Shown here piece by piece: positions 8,277-17,309 of a stretch of 64,000 nucleotides of DNA. This stretch comes from CALHVX01 sp964640725 (GTDB lineage: Bacteria; Pseudomonadota; Gammaproteobacteria; Pseudomonadales; Azotimanducaceae), in the NCBI GenBank assembly GCA_964640725.1, contig CAZXIJ010000003.1, forward strand, positions 1 through 64,000, given 5' to 3'. Below the pieces are notes generated by a model. It saw only the letters and a list, made by a program, of their open reading frames with translations. It ran no database searches and was not told where the DNA came from. Both the position numbers and the translations under genes were made by a program. Each line of letters starts with the position of its first letter. Position 1 is the stretch's first letter.

Positions 8277-11156
8277 CTAGAACGGCAGGTTCGCCCGAAC
8301 GCCCAGCATGAAGCGGGCACCGGTGTCCGAGTAGGTCAGCAGGCGATTGCGGAACCGCGAGAAGTCCCGCGTTTCTTCTTTCGTCAGGTTGATCGCCTCG
8401 ACAAACACCTGGATGTCGTCCGTGACGGCATAGGCCGCCGACAGGTCCAGCTGGCCGTAGTCCTCGCGTTCCCGAGGCTCGCTGAACTCAGCGAAGCACT
8501 GGAACAGGAACTCCTCCCGGAAGTTGTAGGCCAGGCGCACCTGCAGCCGGTCATTCTCGAAGAAGCCGCTGACGTTGTAGCTGTTGGGCGACAGGCCGTT
8601 GTAGTCACAGTCGCTCGCGCCGGAGTTTTCCGCACGGTCGATGTTGCTGGTGACGTAGGTCCAGTTGAGGGAGGCGCCCAGACCATTCCAGGGCGCGGGC
8701 AGGCGATTGAAGGTGGTCTGCGCCGCGAACTCGAAGCCCGTGATGCTGCCGGTCTCGCCGTTGCGGTCCCGGGTGTCCTGGAAGTCCACAGAGACCGTCT
8801 CGTCCGCCGTGCGGCCGCCGTTGCCAGCGGGGAACACGACGTCGCGAGCGATCGGCAGGGTCTGGGATTCCAGGAAGTTGTCGAACTCCTTGTGGAACAC
8901 GGCCAGGCCGATAAAGCCGACCTCTTCGAAGTACCACTCAAAGGACGCGTCGTAGTTCTCGGACTCAAAGGCTTCCAGGGTCGGGTTGCCGCCGCCGCTG
9001 ATCGGCGCGTTGGAACGGCCGCCAAAGGTGTTGCTGACGCTCAGAGCGGTCAGCGTCGGACGCGTGACCGTCTCGGAGTAGGCAAAGCGCAGCACGGTGT
9101 TGTCCGTGGTGTCAAAGCGCAGGTTCAAAGACGGCAGGAAGTTCAGGTAGTCATTGTCGATGGACAGCGTCGTTGCCGGGCCGAAGTCGACCAGCAGCTG
9201 CGTGTCGCCGGCGGTCTCACGGAACTCGACGACCGGCTGGTCAACGCCCGTGGACGTCGTTTCGGTGCGCGCGATGCGGAAGCCGACGCTGGCTGCCCAG
9301 GGCAGCGCGCCGTCAAAGTCACCGCTCCAGTCTGTATTCACGAAGAAGCTGGTGATCTCTTCGTCCACTTCGAAGCTCGCCCCGGGATTCAGCTCCGGCG
9401 TGTAGAAGCCGAAGATGCCGCCGGCGCTGTCCCGGCGGGCTTGCAGGTCAGCCGCGTCCGCCGCGAAGGCTGCCGCGTCGAGACCGGGCGCGCGCGCCGG
9501 GTTGTTGATGTTGGCGTCAGAATTCAGCACTCGGAAGGCGTCTTCCAGGCTGAAGGCCAGAATCTGGCCCGGCAGCTGGCTGGCACCGGAGACGCCGCTC
9601 AGGAAGCCGCCAAAGCTGAAGGGTGACAGGATCGACGGATCTGCCGCGACGTTGTAGCCGCAGTAGGCGCAGAACACCGACCCGCCCTGGGTGGGCGAGA
9701 AGTTGTTGAAGGTTTCCTGCTCCTTGGTGCGGTCGATATAGCTGGCACCGAAGGAGACCCTGTTGAGCGGGCCCGCCTCGAGGTTCCACTCGCCGTCGAA
9801 CTTGGCCTCCATGATCTCGTCGTCAACGGTGACCCGTTCGACGTTCACGAAGTGCAGCCGCTGAATAGATGTATCCGTCAGGCCGACCAGGTTGGTGATG
9901 GTAGAAACGCCGTTGCTGTTGGGCAGCTGAATCAGCGGTGACTCTGGCGCCAGCGCACCGATGACGACGAAGGGGTTAGTGCCGTCGCGGCTCGCTTCCG
10001 AGCGCGACAGGTCAGCGCGCAGGATGAGTTGATCGGTAACGTCCCACTCAACGTTCAGGCCAAAGATGGACGAGTCCGCTTCGCGGTTGTTGGAGGTGAT
10101 GACGTTGTCGTTCTGGGACAGGCCGATCTGGTCCGCGATGAGCGGGTTGCGGTTGGCAAAGTCGACGCTCGGACGGCTAAAGGACACGACCGTGCCGTTG
10201 CCGTCGACCACCGGATCAATGAACGGCGGGCTGAAGAAGCCGGAGAACTGAGTGGCTTCGGACTCGATCTCGAAGTCCGAGTACAGGCCATCCAGGGTAA
10301 TTTCCAGAGTGTCCGTCGGGCGGAACTGGAAGGCGCCGTTCAGGGTCAGCCGCTCACGGCTGCGCTGGTCACGGTTAACCACGACCTGCTGCTGAACCCG
10401 GCCCTGATCCAGAGGCACGAGCGAGGTTGCATCAAGCCCGGTGCTGGACTCGGGCGCGTTGATGATGGTGGCGCCGTCCCGCAGGCTGAAGCCGTTGGTG
10501 AACACGCTGTCTTCCTGGTTTTCGCGATCCGAGTAGGACGCGCCAAACAGGGCGCCGAAGGTTCGGTCTTCGTTGTTCCAGTTGGCAACGGCGGTCAGCT
10601 CGGGGCTGGTCTCTTCGGCCAGCTCGTCAAACAGGCCGGCTGCCGAAAAGGCGACGGCCGGGCCGGTGCGATCGAGCGGTTTGGCAGTCACGATGTTGAC
10701 GTTGGCGCCAATGCCGCCGGACGGCAGCTTGGCGCTGGCCGTCTTGTAGACCTCGGCACGCTGAATGATGTCCGAGGCCAGAACGTCAAAGGAAAATTCA
10801 CGCCCCGGGTTATCTGTCGCCATCTGCCGGCCGTTGACGGTCACGGCGTTGAACTCCGGCCCCAGGCCGCGAACGGTAATGAACTGCCCTTCGCCGCCGC
10901 TGCGGTCGATGGCAACACCGGTGATACGCTGCAGCGCTTCGGCGACGTTGGTATCCGGAAACTTGCCGACATCCTCGGCAGATACCGCGTCGACGATTTC
11001 AGAGGCGTCGCGTTTGACGTCCAGCGACTGGCGCAGGCTGCCCCGGATACCGGTGACGACGATCTCTTCGATTACTGTGTCTTCGGCCATGGCAGGTGCG
11101 CCGGGCCAGCTGGCTGCAAGCAAGCAGCACAGCGACAGAACGGTCAGGTTCTTCAT
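8277..11156 (-). CDS. TonB-dependent outer-membrane receptor, probable galactoside transporter
   Basis: A 959-residue ligand-gated outer-membrane transporter driven by TonB-ExbBD. A signal peptide covers residues 1-24 (ending AMA), followed by a TonB box-like DTVIEEIVVTG, a plug domain (about 40-165, with the TNVAEALQRITGVAIDR and FITVRGLGPEFNAVTVNGR blocks of the Caulobacter/Xanthomonas carbohydrate receptor type) and a long beta-barrel ending in Phe959. A purine-rich GAGGGGAT lies before the ATG. About 120 bases upstream is a copy of the motif that also precedes the alpha-galactosidase and AraC genes, which ties it to the same regulon. The likely cargo is an alpha-galactoside oligosaccharide; this is inferred from the locus, not from the protein itself. 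Confidence 0.93.
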   Translation of the reverse strand: MKNLTVLSLCCLLAASWPGAPAMAEDTVIEEIVVTGIRGSLRQSLDVKRDASEIVDAVSAEDVGKFPDTNVAEALQRITGVAIDRSGGEGQFITVRGLGPEFNAVTVNGRQMATDNPGREFSFDVLASDIIQRAEVYKTASAKLPSGGIGANVNIVTAKPLDRTGPAVAFSAAGLFDELAEETSPELTAVANWNNEDRTFGALFGASYSDRENQEDSVFTNGFSLRDGATIINAPESSTGLDATSLVPLDQGRVQQQVVVNRDQRSRERLTLNGAFQFRPTDTLEITLDGLYSDFEIESEATQFSGFFSPPFIDPVVDGNGTVVSFSRPSVDFANRNPLIADQIGLSQNDNVITSNNREADSSIFGLNVEWDVTDQLILRADLSRSEASRDGTNPFVVIGALAPESPLIQLPNSNGVSTITNLVGLTDTSIQRLHFVNVERVTVDDEIMEAKFDGEWNLEAGPLNRVSFGASYIDRTKEQETFNNFSPTQGGSVFCAYCGYNVAADPSILSPFSFGGFLSGVSGASQLPGQILAFSLEDAFRVLNSDANINNPARAPGLDAAAFAADAADLQARRDSAGGIFGFYTPELNPGASFEVDEEITSFFVNTDWSGDFDGALPWAASVGFRIARTETTSTGVDQPVVEFRETAGDTQLLVDFGPATTLSIDNDYLNFLPSLNLRFDTTDNTVLRFAYSETVTRPTLTALSVSNTFGGRSNAPISGGGNPTLEAFESENYDASFEWYFEEVGFIGLAVFHKEFDNFLESQTLPIARDVVFPAGNGGRTADETVSVDFQDTRDRNGETGSITGFEFAAQTTFNRLPAPWNGLGASLNWTYVTSNIDRAENSGASDCDYNGLSPNSYNVSGFFENDRLQVRLAYNFREEFLFQCFAEFSEPREREDYGQLDLSAAYAVTDDIQVFVEAINLTKEETRDFSRFRNRLLTYSDTGARFMLGVRANLPF

Positions 11157-11272
11157 GCTTCGATCCCCTCGAATTTACCCCTCGAGCCAGGCCACGCGTC
11201 CAAGACGGATGCGCCTGCCGGCAGCTCGTCGGCGAGGGTAACGCCCTGATCTGACTGGTAAGAATGGGCAGA

Positions 11273-11295
11273 TTGGGATCGCATGTGTTTTTTGG
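11273..11295. promoter_or_regulatory. Shared operator-like motif, copy 2 (upstream of TonB receptor)
   Basis: TTGG, five variable bases, then CATGTGTTTTTTGG, the same fixed 18 bases as at 6230-6252. It lies 117-139 bases upstream of the receptor ATG, between that gene and the end of purL. Both copies have the same orientation relative to the minus-strand gene they precede. Probably the binding site of the AraC-type regulator encoded at 6267-7100. Confidence 0.6.
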
Positions 11296-11338
11296 CAAGT
11301 CACGCCGCCGCTACTGCAGCGGCCGAAATTCACACCCG

Positions 11339-14300
11339 CTAGCCCAGGGCAACCCGCGCGTTGCGGAACAGCCGCAGCCAGGGGCCATCTTCGCCCCAGG
11401 CCGGATCGCGCCAGGAGTTGGTCCAGCTACGGAACACCCGTTCCGGATGGGGCATCATCGCCAACACTCGACCTTCTGCGGCGGTCACGGCGGCCAGCCC
11501 ATCGACCGCACCGTTGGGATTGAAGGGGTAGCGCACTGTGGCCTCCCCTGCCGGGTCCACGTAGCGCAGCGGCGCGGCACCGCCGTCAACGGCGAGCAGC
11601 CGCAACCGGGCTGCATCCTCGTCGAACTCCGCCCGCCCTTCGCCGTGGGCGACCGCCACGGGCAAAATGCTGCCCGTCATACCCTCGAGCCAGGGCGAAC
11701 GGTTCGGCAACACGCGCAGCATCGAGACTCGCGCCTCAAACTGCTCGGATGCGTTCCGAACAAAGCGCGGCCAGTCCTGGGCGCCGGGAATCAGGTCGGC
11801 CAGGGTCGCGAACATCTGACAGCCATTGCAAACGCCCAGCGCCAACCGGTCACTGGCAAAAAACGCTGCGAACTGCTCAGCGAGCGCCGATTGGTGCGCA
11901 ATGCTCTTGGCCCAGCCGCCGCCACCGCCCAGGACATCGCCAAAGCTGAAGCCACCGCAGGCCACCAGCGCTCCAAAGTCGGCCAGGCGCGTTCGCCCCG
12001 CCAGCAGGTCCGTCATGTGAACGTCGACGCTCTGGAAGCCGGCCCGATCAAACGCCGCCGCCATCTCGAGCTGGCTGTTGACGCCCTGCTCTCGAAGGAT
12101 CGCTACGGGCAACCGGTCTGAGCCGATGTGAAAAGCCCGGGCGATGTCGTCATCAGAATCAAAGGTGAGCGTCGACGACAGCCCGCGATGCGGCTCGCGG
12201 ATGAGCGCCTGCTCGCTGTCCGCGCAGGCGGCGTTGTCGCGCAGGCGCTGCATGCGGTAGCTCGGGCTGGACCAGGTCTCCTGCAGCGCTGCGCGGGAGG
12301 TGTGGAGCAGAGGGGCGCCGTCGCCGAGCAGTTCGATGGTGTCCGTGGCGCTCGCCCGGCCCAGCTCGTAGCAGCCGAGCCCCGCGCGGGCGCACTGCTC
12401 CCGCAGCTGCGGGCCGTTCCGATCAGCGGCCTGCACCACCAGGCCGATCTCCTCCGCAAACAGCGCCGGCAGCACGCCGTCCTGCAGCAGCGCTGAGGGC
12501 AGATTCAGGGACAGGCCGCAGCGCCCGGCAAAGGCCATCTCGAGCACCGTGGCCAGCAAGCCGCCATCGCTGCGGTCGTGGCAGGCCAGCAAGGTTCCCG
12601 CGCTGGCCTGGCCCTGCACCAGATCAAACAGCGCCGCGAGCGCTTCTGGGGCTTCGACATCGGGCGCTGCACCGCCGGCCCGACCGTAAACCTGCGCGAG
12701 CACGCTGCCGCCCAGGCGCTGGGCGGGGCCCGGGGCCAGCAGCCACAAAGACGCGTCAGCCCGCGGCAGCAGCTGCGGCGTCAGGGTTTTGCGAAAGTCC
12801 GCGACCGGCGCAAACGCTGTGGCAATCAGGGTCATGGGCGACACGACATCGCCTTCGGCCCAGCGCGCGCGCATGGACAGGCTGTCTTTCCCCACGGGAA
12901 TGGCGACTCCGAGCGCCGGGCAAAACTCCATGCCGACGGCCTGCACCGCATCGAACAGCGCCTGATCTTCTGCCGCTTCGCCGGCTGCCGCCATCCAGTT
13001 GGCCGACAGCACAACGCGTTCCCGGGCGACGCTGCCAGCAGCCGCAAGGTTGGTCAGCGCTTCGGCGATCGCCATGCGGGCGGATGCGGCCGGATCAATC
13101 AGGGCCAGGGGCGCGCGTTCGCCCATGGCCATGGCTTCGCCGGTGTACCCGCTAAAGCCGGAGGCGGTGACGGCGACATCAGCCACCGGCACCTGCCAGG
13201 GCCCGACCAGCTGATCGCGCACGACCATGCCGGTGATGGAGCGGTCGCCGATGGTGATGAGAAACTGCTTGCTCGCAACCGCCGGAAACCGCAGCACCCG
13301 CTGCGTCGCTTCTGCCAGCTCGATACCGGAAAGATCCAGCGTTGCAGAGATCAGCGGTTGCCGCTCGAAACTGCGAGAGAGCTTCGGTGCCTTGCCGAGC
13401 AACACCTGCAAAGGCATCGCCACCGGCGCATCGCCCAGCAGCGCATCGCTGACGGCAAGCTCCGGTTCGGCAGTGGCCCGGCCCACCAACGCATAGGGAC
13501 AGCGTTCCCGGGCACAGAGCGCGGCAAAACGCTCCAGGGCCGCCGCATCGATGCCCAGCACGTAGCGCTCCTGGGACTCGTTGCACCAGAGCTCCATGGG
13601 CGACAGGCCGGGATCGGCACTCAATATGTCGCGCAGCTCGAAACGTCCGCCGGCGCCGCCGTCCGAGACCAGCTCCGGCAACGCGTTCGACAGCCCGCCG
13701 GCACCCACGTCATGGATCAGCCGTATCGGGTTCGCGTCGCCGAGCGCCGTGCAGGCATCGATCACTTCCTGGCAGCGTCGCTCCATCTCCGGGTTGTCCC
13801 GCTGCACAGACGCAAAGTCCAGCTCGGCGGCCGCCGTGCCCGAGCTCAGGCTCGAGGCTGCCCCGCCCCCGAGCCCGATCAGCATCGCCGGGCCGCCGAG
13901 AACGACCAGTGCCGTCTCCGGCGGCAACGGCAGCGCGTTGACGTGCTCCGTCGCGACATTGCCCACGCCGCCGGCAACCATGATCGGCTTGTGATAGCCG
14001 CGGGTGCGGCCCGGACGATTTTGATCCGGCACTTCGAAGGTGCGGAAGTACCCGCACAGCGCCGGGCGGCCAAATTCGTTGTTGAACGCCGCCCCGCCGA
14101 TGGGGCCCTCCAGCATGATGTCGAGCGCCGAAGCCATATGTTCCGGCTTGCCCGTCGGCAACTCCCAGGGCTCCGGCGCGCCGGGCAGGTTCAGGTGTGA
14201 GGTGCTGAAGCCCACGAGACCGGCTTTCGGTTTGGAGCCGCGGCCGACCGCGCCCTCGTCGCGAATCTCGCCGCCGGAGCCCGTGGCCGCCCCCGGGTAA

Positions 14301-15238
14301 GGTGCGATGGCTGTGGGGTGGTTGTGCGTCTCGACCTTCATGAGCACGTGCACTGGCTCGTCACGGTAGCTGTAGCGATGAGTATCGGGGTCGGCGCGAA
14401 ACCGCTGCGCCTGCGGCCCTTCGATGACCGCCGCGTTGTCTGCATAGGCACTCAGGATGCCAGCGCCGTTAATATGCCGATGGGTATTGCGAATCATCGA
14501 AAACAGCGACAACGGCTGGCGCACTTCATCAATGACCCAGCTGGCATTAAAGATCTTGTGCCGGCAGTGCTCGGAGTTGGCCTGCGCGAACATCATCAGC
14601 TCGGCGTCGGTCGGGTCGCGCGCGAGCGTCTCGTAGGCATCTGCCAGGTACTCGATCTCGTCGTCGCTGAGCGCCAGCGCAAACTGGTCATTGGCCCGGC
14701 GCAGGGCCGCAGGGCCCTCCGCGGCCAGGGGCACGCGCCGCAGGGGTCTCGGCGCCTGCGCTTCGAATAGCGCATCCAGCGTTGCCGGCGCCAGCGGCGC
14801 CTGGGTCATCCGGTCGTACAGCAGGGGCGCCAGTGCGGCCTGGTCTGCCGCCAGCGCTGGCGCCCCGTCGGCGTAGCTGACAAACCAGCGCACGCCTCGC
14901 TCGACGCGCAGCACATCGTGAAGCCCGGCCACATGAAAGATGTCGGTGGCTTTGCTCGACCAGGGGGACTGGGTGCCGGGCCGGGGGCCCACCAGCATGA
15001 TTTCATCGCCCTCGGCGACGGGCAGGTTCTGCCGGGGCCCGTAGCGCAGGAGGCTGCGCGCGATCTGCTCGCTGGCCGGGGTGAGCGGCCCGGCGCACAG
15101 CAGCAGGTGCACCCACTGCGCGTGCAGCCCGGCCACGGCCCGGCCCTGGGGGTTGGCGGCGTTGGCCCGTTCGCGCAGCTTGTCGAGCCGAAACTGCGAC
15201 AGCGCCGGCAGCCCGTCCCAGACCAGCATGTCGCTCAC
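11339..15238 (-). CDS. purL: Phosphoribosylformylglycinamidine synthase
   Basis: Fourth step of purine synthesis: converts FGAR to FGAM using glutamine and ATP. At 1299 residues this is the large single-chain type of Gammaproteobacteria (E. coli about 1295). The order is an N-terminal PurS-like domain, two AIRS-type synthetase halves (VKVETHNHPTAIAPYPGAATG near 310-335; a second catalytic-like half in the middle) and a C-terminal glutamine amidotransferase with nucleophile Cys in LGVCNGCQMF and a His/Glu pair near PHPERVFR. Its start overlaps the stop of tadA by 4 bases, so it is the last gene of a guaB-guaA-tadA-purL unit and probably translationally coupled. Confidence 0.97.
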   Translation of the reverse strand: MSDMLVWDGLPALSQFRLDKLRERANAANPQGRAVAGLHAQWVHLLLCAGPLTPASEQIARSLLRYGPRQNLPVAEGDEIMLVGPRPGTQSPWSSKATDIFHVAGLHDVLRVERGVRWFVSYADGAPALAADQAALAPLLYDRMTQAPLAPATLDALFEAQAPRPLRRVPLAAEGPAALRRANDQFALALSDDEIEYLADAYETLARDPTDAELMMFAQANSEHCRHKIFNASWVIDEVRQPLSLFSMIRNTHRHINGAGILSAYADNAAVIEGPQAQRFRADPDTHRYSYRDEPVHVLMKVETHNHPTAIAPYPGAATGSGGEIRDEGAVGRGSKPKAGLVGFSTSHLNLPGAPEPWELPTGKPEHMASALDIMLEGPIGGAAFNNEFGRPALCGYFRTFEVPDQNRPGRTRGYHKPIMVAGGVGNVATEHVNALPLPPETALVVLGGPAMLIGLGGGAASSLSSGTAAAELDFASVQRDNPEMERRCQEVIDACTALGDANPIRLIHDVGAGGLSNALPELVSDGGAGGRFELRDILSADPGLSPMELWCNESQERYVLGIDAAALERFAALCARERCPYALVGRATAEPELAVSDALLGDAPVAMPLQVLLGKAPKLSRSFERQPLISATLDLSGIELAEATQRVLRFPAVASKQFLITIGDRSITGMVVRDQLVGPWQVPVADVAVTASGFSGYTGEAMAMGERAPLALIDPAASARMAIAEALTNLAAAGSVARERVVLSANWMAAAGEAAEDQALFDAVQAVGMEFCPALGVAIPVGKDSLSMRARWAEGDVVSPMTLIATAFAPVADFRKTLTPQLLPRADASLWLLAPGPAQRLGGSVLAQVYGRAGGAAPDVEAPEALAALFDLVQGQASAGTLLACHDRSDGGLLATVLEMAFAGRCGLSLNLPSALLQDGVLPALFAEEIGLVVQAADRNGPQLREQCARAGLGCYELGRASATDTIELLGDGAPLLHTSRAALQETWSSPSYRMQRLRDNAACADSEQALIREPHRGLSSTLTFDSDDDIARAFHIGSDRLPVAILREQGVNSQLEMAAAFDRAGFQSVDVHMTDLLAGRTRLADFGALVACGGFSFGDVLGGGGGWAKSIAHQSALAEQFAAFFASDRLALGVCNGCQMFATLADLIPGAQDWPRFVRNASEQFEARVSMLRVLPNRSPWLEGMTGSILPVAVAHGEGRAEFDEDAARLRLLAVDGGAAPLRYVDPAGEATVRYPFNPNGAVDGLAAVTAAEGRVLAMMPHPERVFRSWTNSWRDPAWGEDGPWLRLFRNARVALG

Positions 15239-15738
15239 AGCTGCGACCGGGCCGAATCGGCTGGCCGGGACGACGCGCTCGCCTGGCGCCGGGCCGCGAA
15301 AAACGCCCTGAGCTGCGCTGCAGCCTGGTCCGCAAGCACGCCGCTGGCCACCTCGACCCGGTGATTGAGACCGGGGTTCGCCAGGACCTGTGCGCTGCTC
15401 GCGACCGCGCCGGCCCGCGGCTCGGCGGCACCATAGACCAGCCGTTCAACCCGTGCGTGGACCAGCGCGCCCGCACACATGGTGCAGGGCTCGATGGTCA
15501 CGTAGAGCGTTGACCCGGGCAGCCGGTAGTTGGCGCAGCCTTCCGCCGCCGCGCGCAGGGCGACGATCTCTGCGTGCGCCGTCGGGTCGCTGGCACCGAG
15601 CATTTGATTCCAGCCCTCGCCCAGCACCACGCCGTCCCGGACCAGCAGGGCGCCCACGGGCACCTCGCCGGCCTGCCCGGCGCGCTCAGCCAGAGCGAGC
15701 GCCCGGGCCATCCACGGCTCGTCGTCGGCTACTCCCAC
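15235..15738 (-). CDS. tadA: tRNA-specific adenosine deaminase
   Basis: Converts adenosine 34 to inosine in tRNA-Arg(ACG), allowing wobble reading. The 167-residue protein has the cytidine/deoxycytidylate deaminase fold with the zinc-binding HAE (His and catalytic Glu, about residues 55-57) and PCTMC (about 84-88). It overlaps guaA by 10 bases at its start and purL by 4 bases at its end, so it is embedded in the purine operon. The final 20 residues are Ser/Arg-rich and dispensable-looking. Alternative members of the superfamily (guanine deaminase) are less likely because of the NxxxxxDPTAHAE arrangement. Confidence 0.93.
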   Translation of the reverse strand: MGVADDEPWMARALALAERAGQAGEVPVGALLVRDGVVLGEGWNQMLGASDPTAHAEIVALRAAAEGCANYRLPGSTLYVTIEPCTMCAGALVHARVERLVYGAAEPRAGAVASSAQVLANPGLNHRVEVASGVLADQAAAQLRAFFAARRQASASSRPADSARSQL

Positions 15739-17297
15739 TCAATCGTCGCCGGCGGTTTGGAAGACAGGTCGTACACCACCCGAGAGACCCGGTCGATCTC
15801 GTTCACGATCCGGTTGCTGACCCGCTCGATAAACTCCACCGGCAAGCGCGCGGCCCGCGCCGTCATGAAATCAATGGTCTCGACGGCCCGCAGCGCGATC
15901 ACGTGCTCGTAGCGACGCGCATCGCCCACCACGCCCACGGACTTGACCGGCAGGTAGACGGCGAAGGCCTGGCTGACCTGATCGTACAGGCCGGCATCGC
16001 GCAGTTCACCGATAAAAATCGCATCGGCCTCGCGCAACACATCCGCATAGTCCTTGCGAACCTCGCCCAGAATTCGCACCCCGAGACCGGGCCCCGGGAA
16101 CGGGTGCCGGTGAATAAGCCGTTCCGGCAAACCCAGGTGCAGCCCGATTCGGCGCACCTCGTCTTTGAACAGCTCCCGTAAAGGCTCGACCAGTTTCAGG
16201 TCCATACGTTCCGGCAGGCCGCCAACATTGTGGTGGCTTTTGATCACGTGCGCCTTGCCGTGCTTACTCGCGGCAGACTCGATGACGTCCGGGTAAATCG
16301 TGCCCTGGGCCAGCCAGCGGGCACCCTCAATCCGTGCCGCCTCGCGCTCGAAGACGTCGATGAAGGTATTGCCGATCGCTTTGCGCTTGGCCTCAGGATC
16401 TTCGACGCCGTCCAGCTTGCCGAGGAACTCTGCCTCGGCGTCGACGGTAATGAGATTCAGCGTCAGGTCGTTGCTGGGTGCGAAGGCCGCTTCGACCTCC
16501 TGGCGCTCGTCCTTGCGCAGCAAGCCGTTATCGACAAACACGCAGTGCAGCTGGTCGCCGATGGCGCGGGACAGGAGCGCCGCGACCACGCTCGAATCGA
16601 CGCCGCCGGAAAGCCCGAGAATGACCTTGTCGCGACCAACAGTCGCGCGCACGGTCTCTATGGCGTCTTCCACAATGTTCGCCGGGGTCCAGAGCCCGTC
16701 GCAGTCACACAGCTCACGGCAAAAGCGCGCGAGCAAGGCACCGCCCTGCTCCGTGTGCGTGACCTCGGGATGGAACTGCACGGCGTAGAAGCGGCGCCGC
16801 GCGTCTTCCATGGCCGCAACGGGGGCGCTGGGGGTCTGCGCAACCACCCGAAATCCTTCCGGCACGTCCGTGACCTTGTCACCGTGGCTCATCCACACAG
16901 GCGTCTCGCCCTGAGCGTTCGCGAGACCGCCAAGCAGCACGGAATCATGCTCGACGAGCACATCGGCGTGACCAAACTCTCGCTTCGCGGAGCTGGCAAC
17001 GGTGCCGCCGAGCTGCGCCGCCATGGTCTGCATGCCGTAGCAGATGCCGAGTACGGGCACGCCCAGCTCGAACACCGCGCCCGGGGCCCGGGGCGGCTCC
17101 GCGTCGGTCACTGATTCCGGCCCCCCGGACAGAATGACACCGCGGGCGCCAAAGTCGCGCACGGTGGCGTCGTCGATGTCCCAGGGCAAAATCTCGCAGT
17201 ACACCCCCTGCTCCCGCACGCGCCGCGCGATCAGCTGGGTATATTGAGCGCCAAAGTCCAGTATCAGCAGCCGCTGATCGTGCAGGTCAGATGTCAC
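15729..17297 (-). CDS. guaA: GMP synthase (glutamine-hydrolysing)
   Basis: Amidates XMP to GMP. The 522-residue chain has the amidotransferase domain first (about 9-200, nucleophile Cys in VLGICYGMQ and His/Glu in QFHPEVTHTE), then the ATP-pyrophosphatase domain (SGGVDSSVVAALL P-loop, about 230-245) and the C-terminal dimerisation domain ending in the family-typical TIEWE. It follows guaB by 12 bases, the usual guaBA operon order, and its end overlaps tadA. Confidence 0.98.
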   Translation of the reverse strand: MTSDLHDQRLLILDFGAQYTQLIARRVREQGVYCEILPWDIDDATVRDFGARGVILSGGPESVTDAEPPRAPGAVFELGVPVLGICYGMQTMAAQLGGTVASSAKREFGHADVLVEHDSVLLGGLANAQGETPVWMSHGDKVTDVPEGFRVVAQTPSAPVAAMEDARRRFYAVQFHPEVTHTEQGGALLARFCRELCDCDGLWTPANIVEDAIETVRATVGRDKVILGLSGGVDSSVVAALLSRAIGDQLHCVFVDNGLLRKDERQEVEAAFAPSNDLTLNLITVDAEAEFLGKLDGVEDPEAKRKAIGNTFIDVFEREAARIEGARWLAQGTIYPDVIESAASKHGKAHVIKSHHNVGGLPERMDLKLVEPLRELFKDEVRRIGLHLGLPERLIHRHPFPGPGLGVRILGEVRKDYADVLREADAIFIGELRDAGLYDQVSQAFAVYLPVKSVGVVGDARRYEHVIALRAVETIDFMTARAARLPVEFIERVSNRIVNEIDRVSRVVYDLSSKPPATIEWE

Positions 17298-17309
17298 AGT
17301 GCGCTCGCG

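Noticed and set aside
11307..11323. Stem GCCGCT/AGCGGC after purL as its terminator.
   Set aside because: Only 6 pairs and no T-run on the minus strand.
12578..14200. Plus-strand frame of 540 codons inside purL.
   Set aside because: Shadow of purL with no recognisable protein features.
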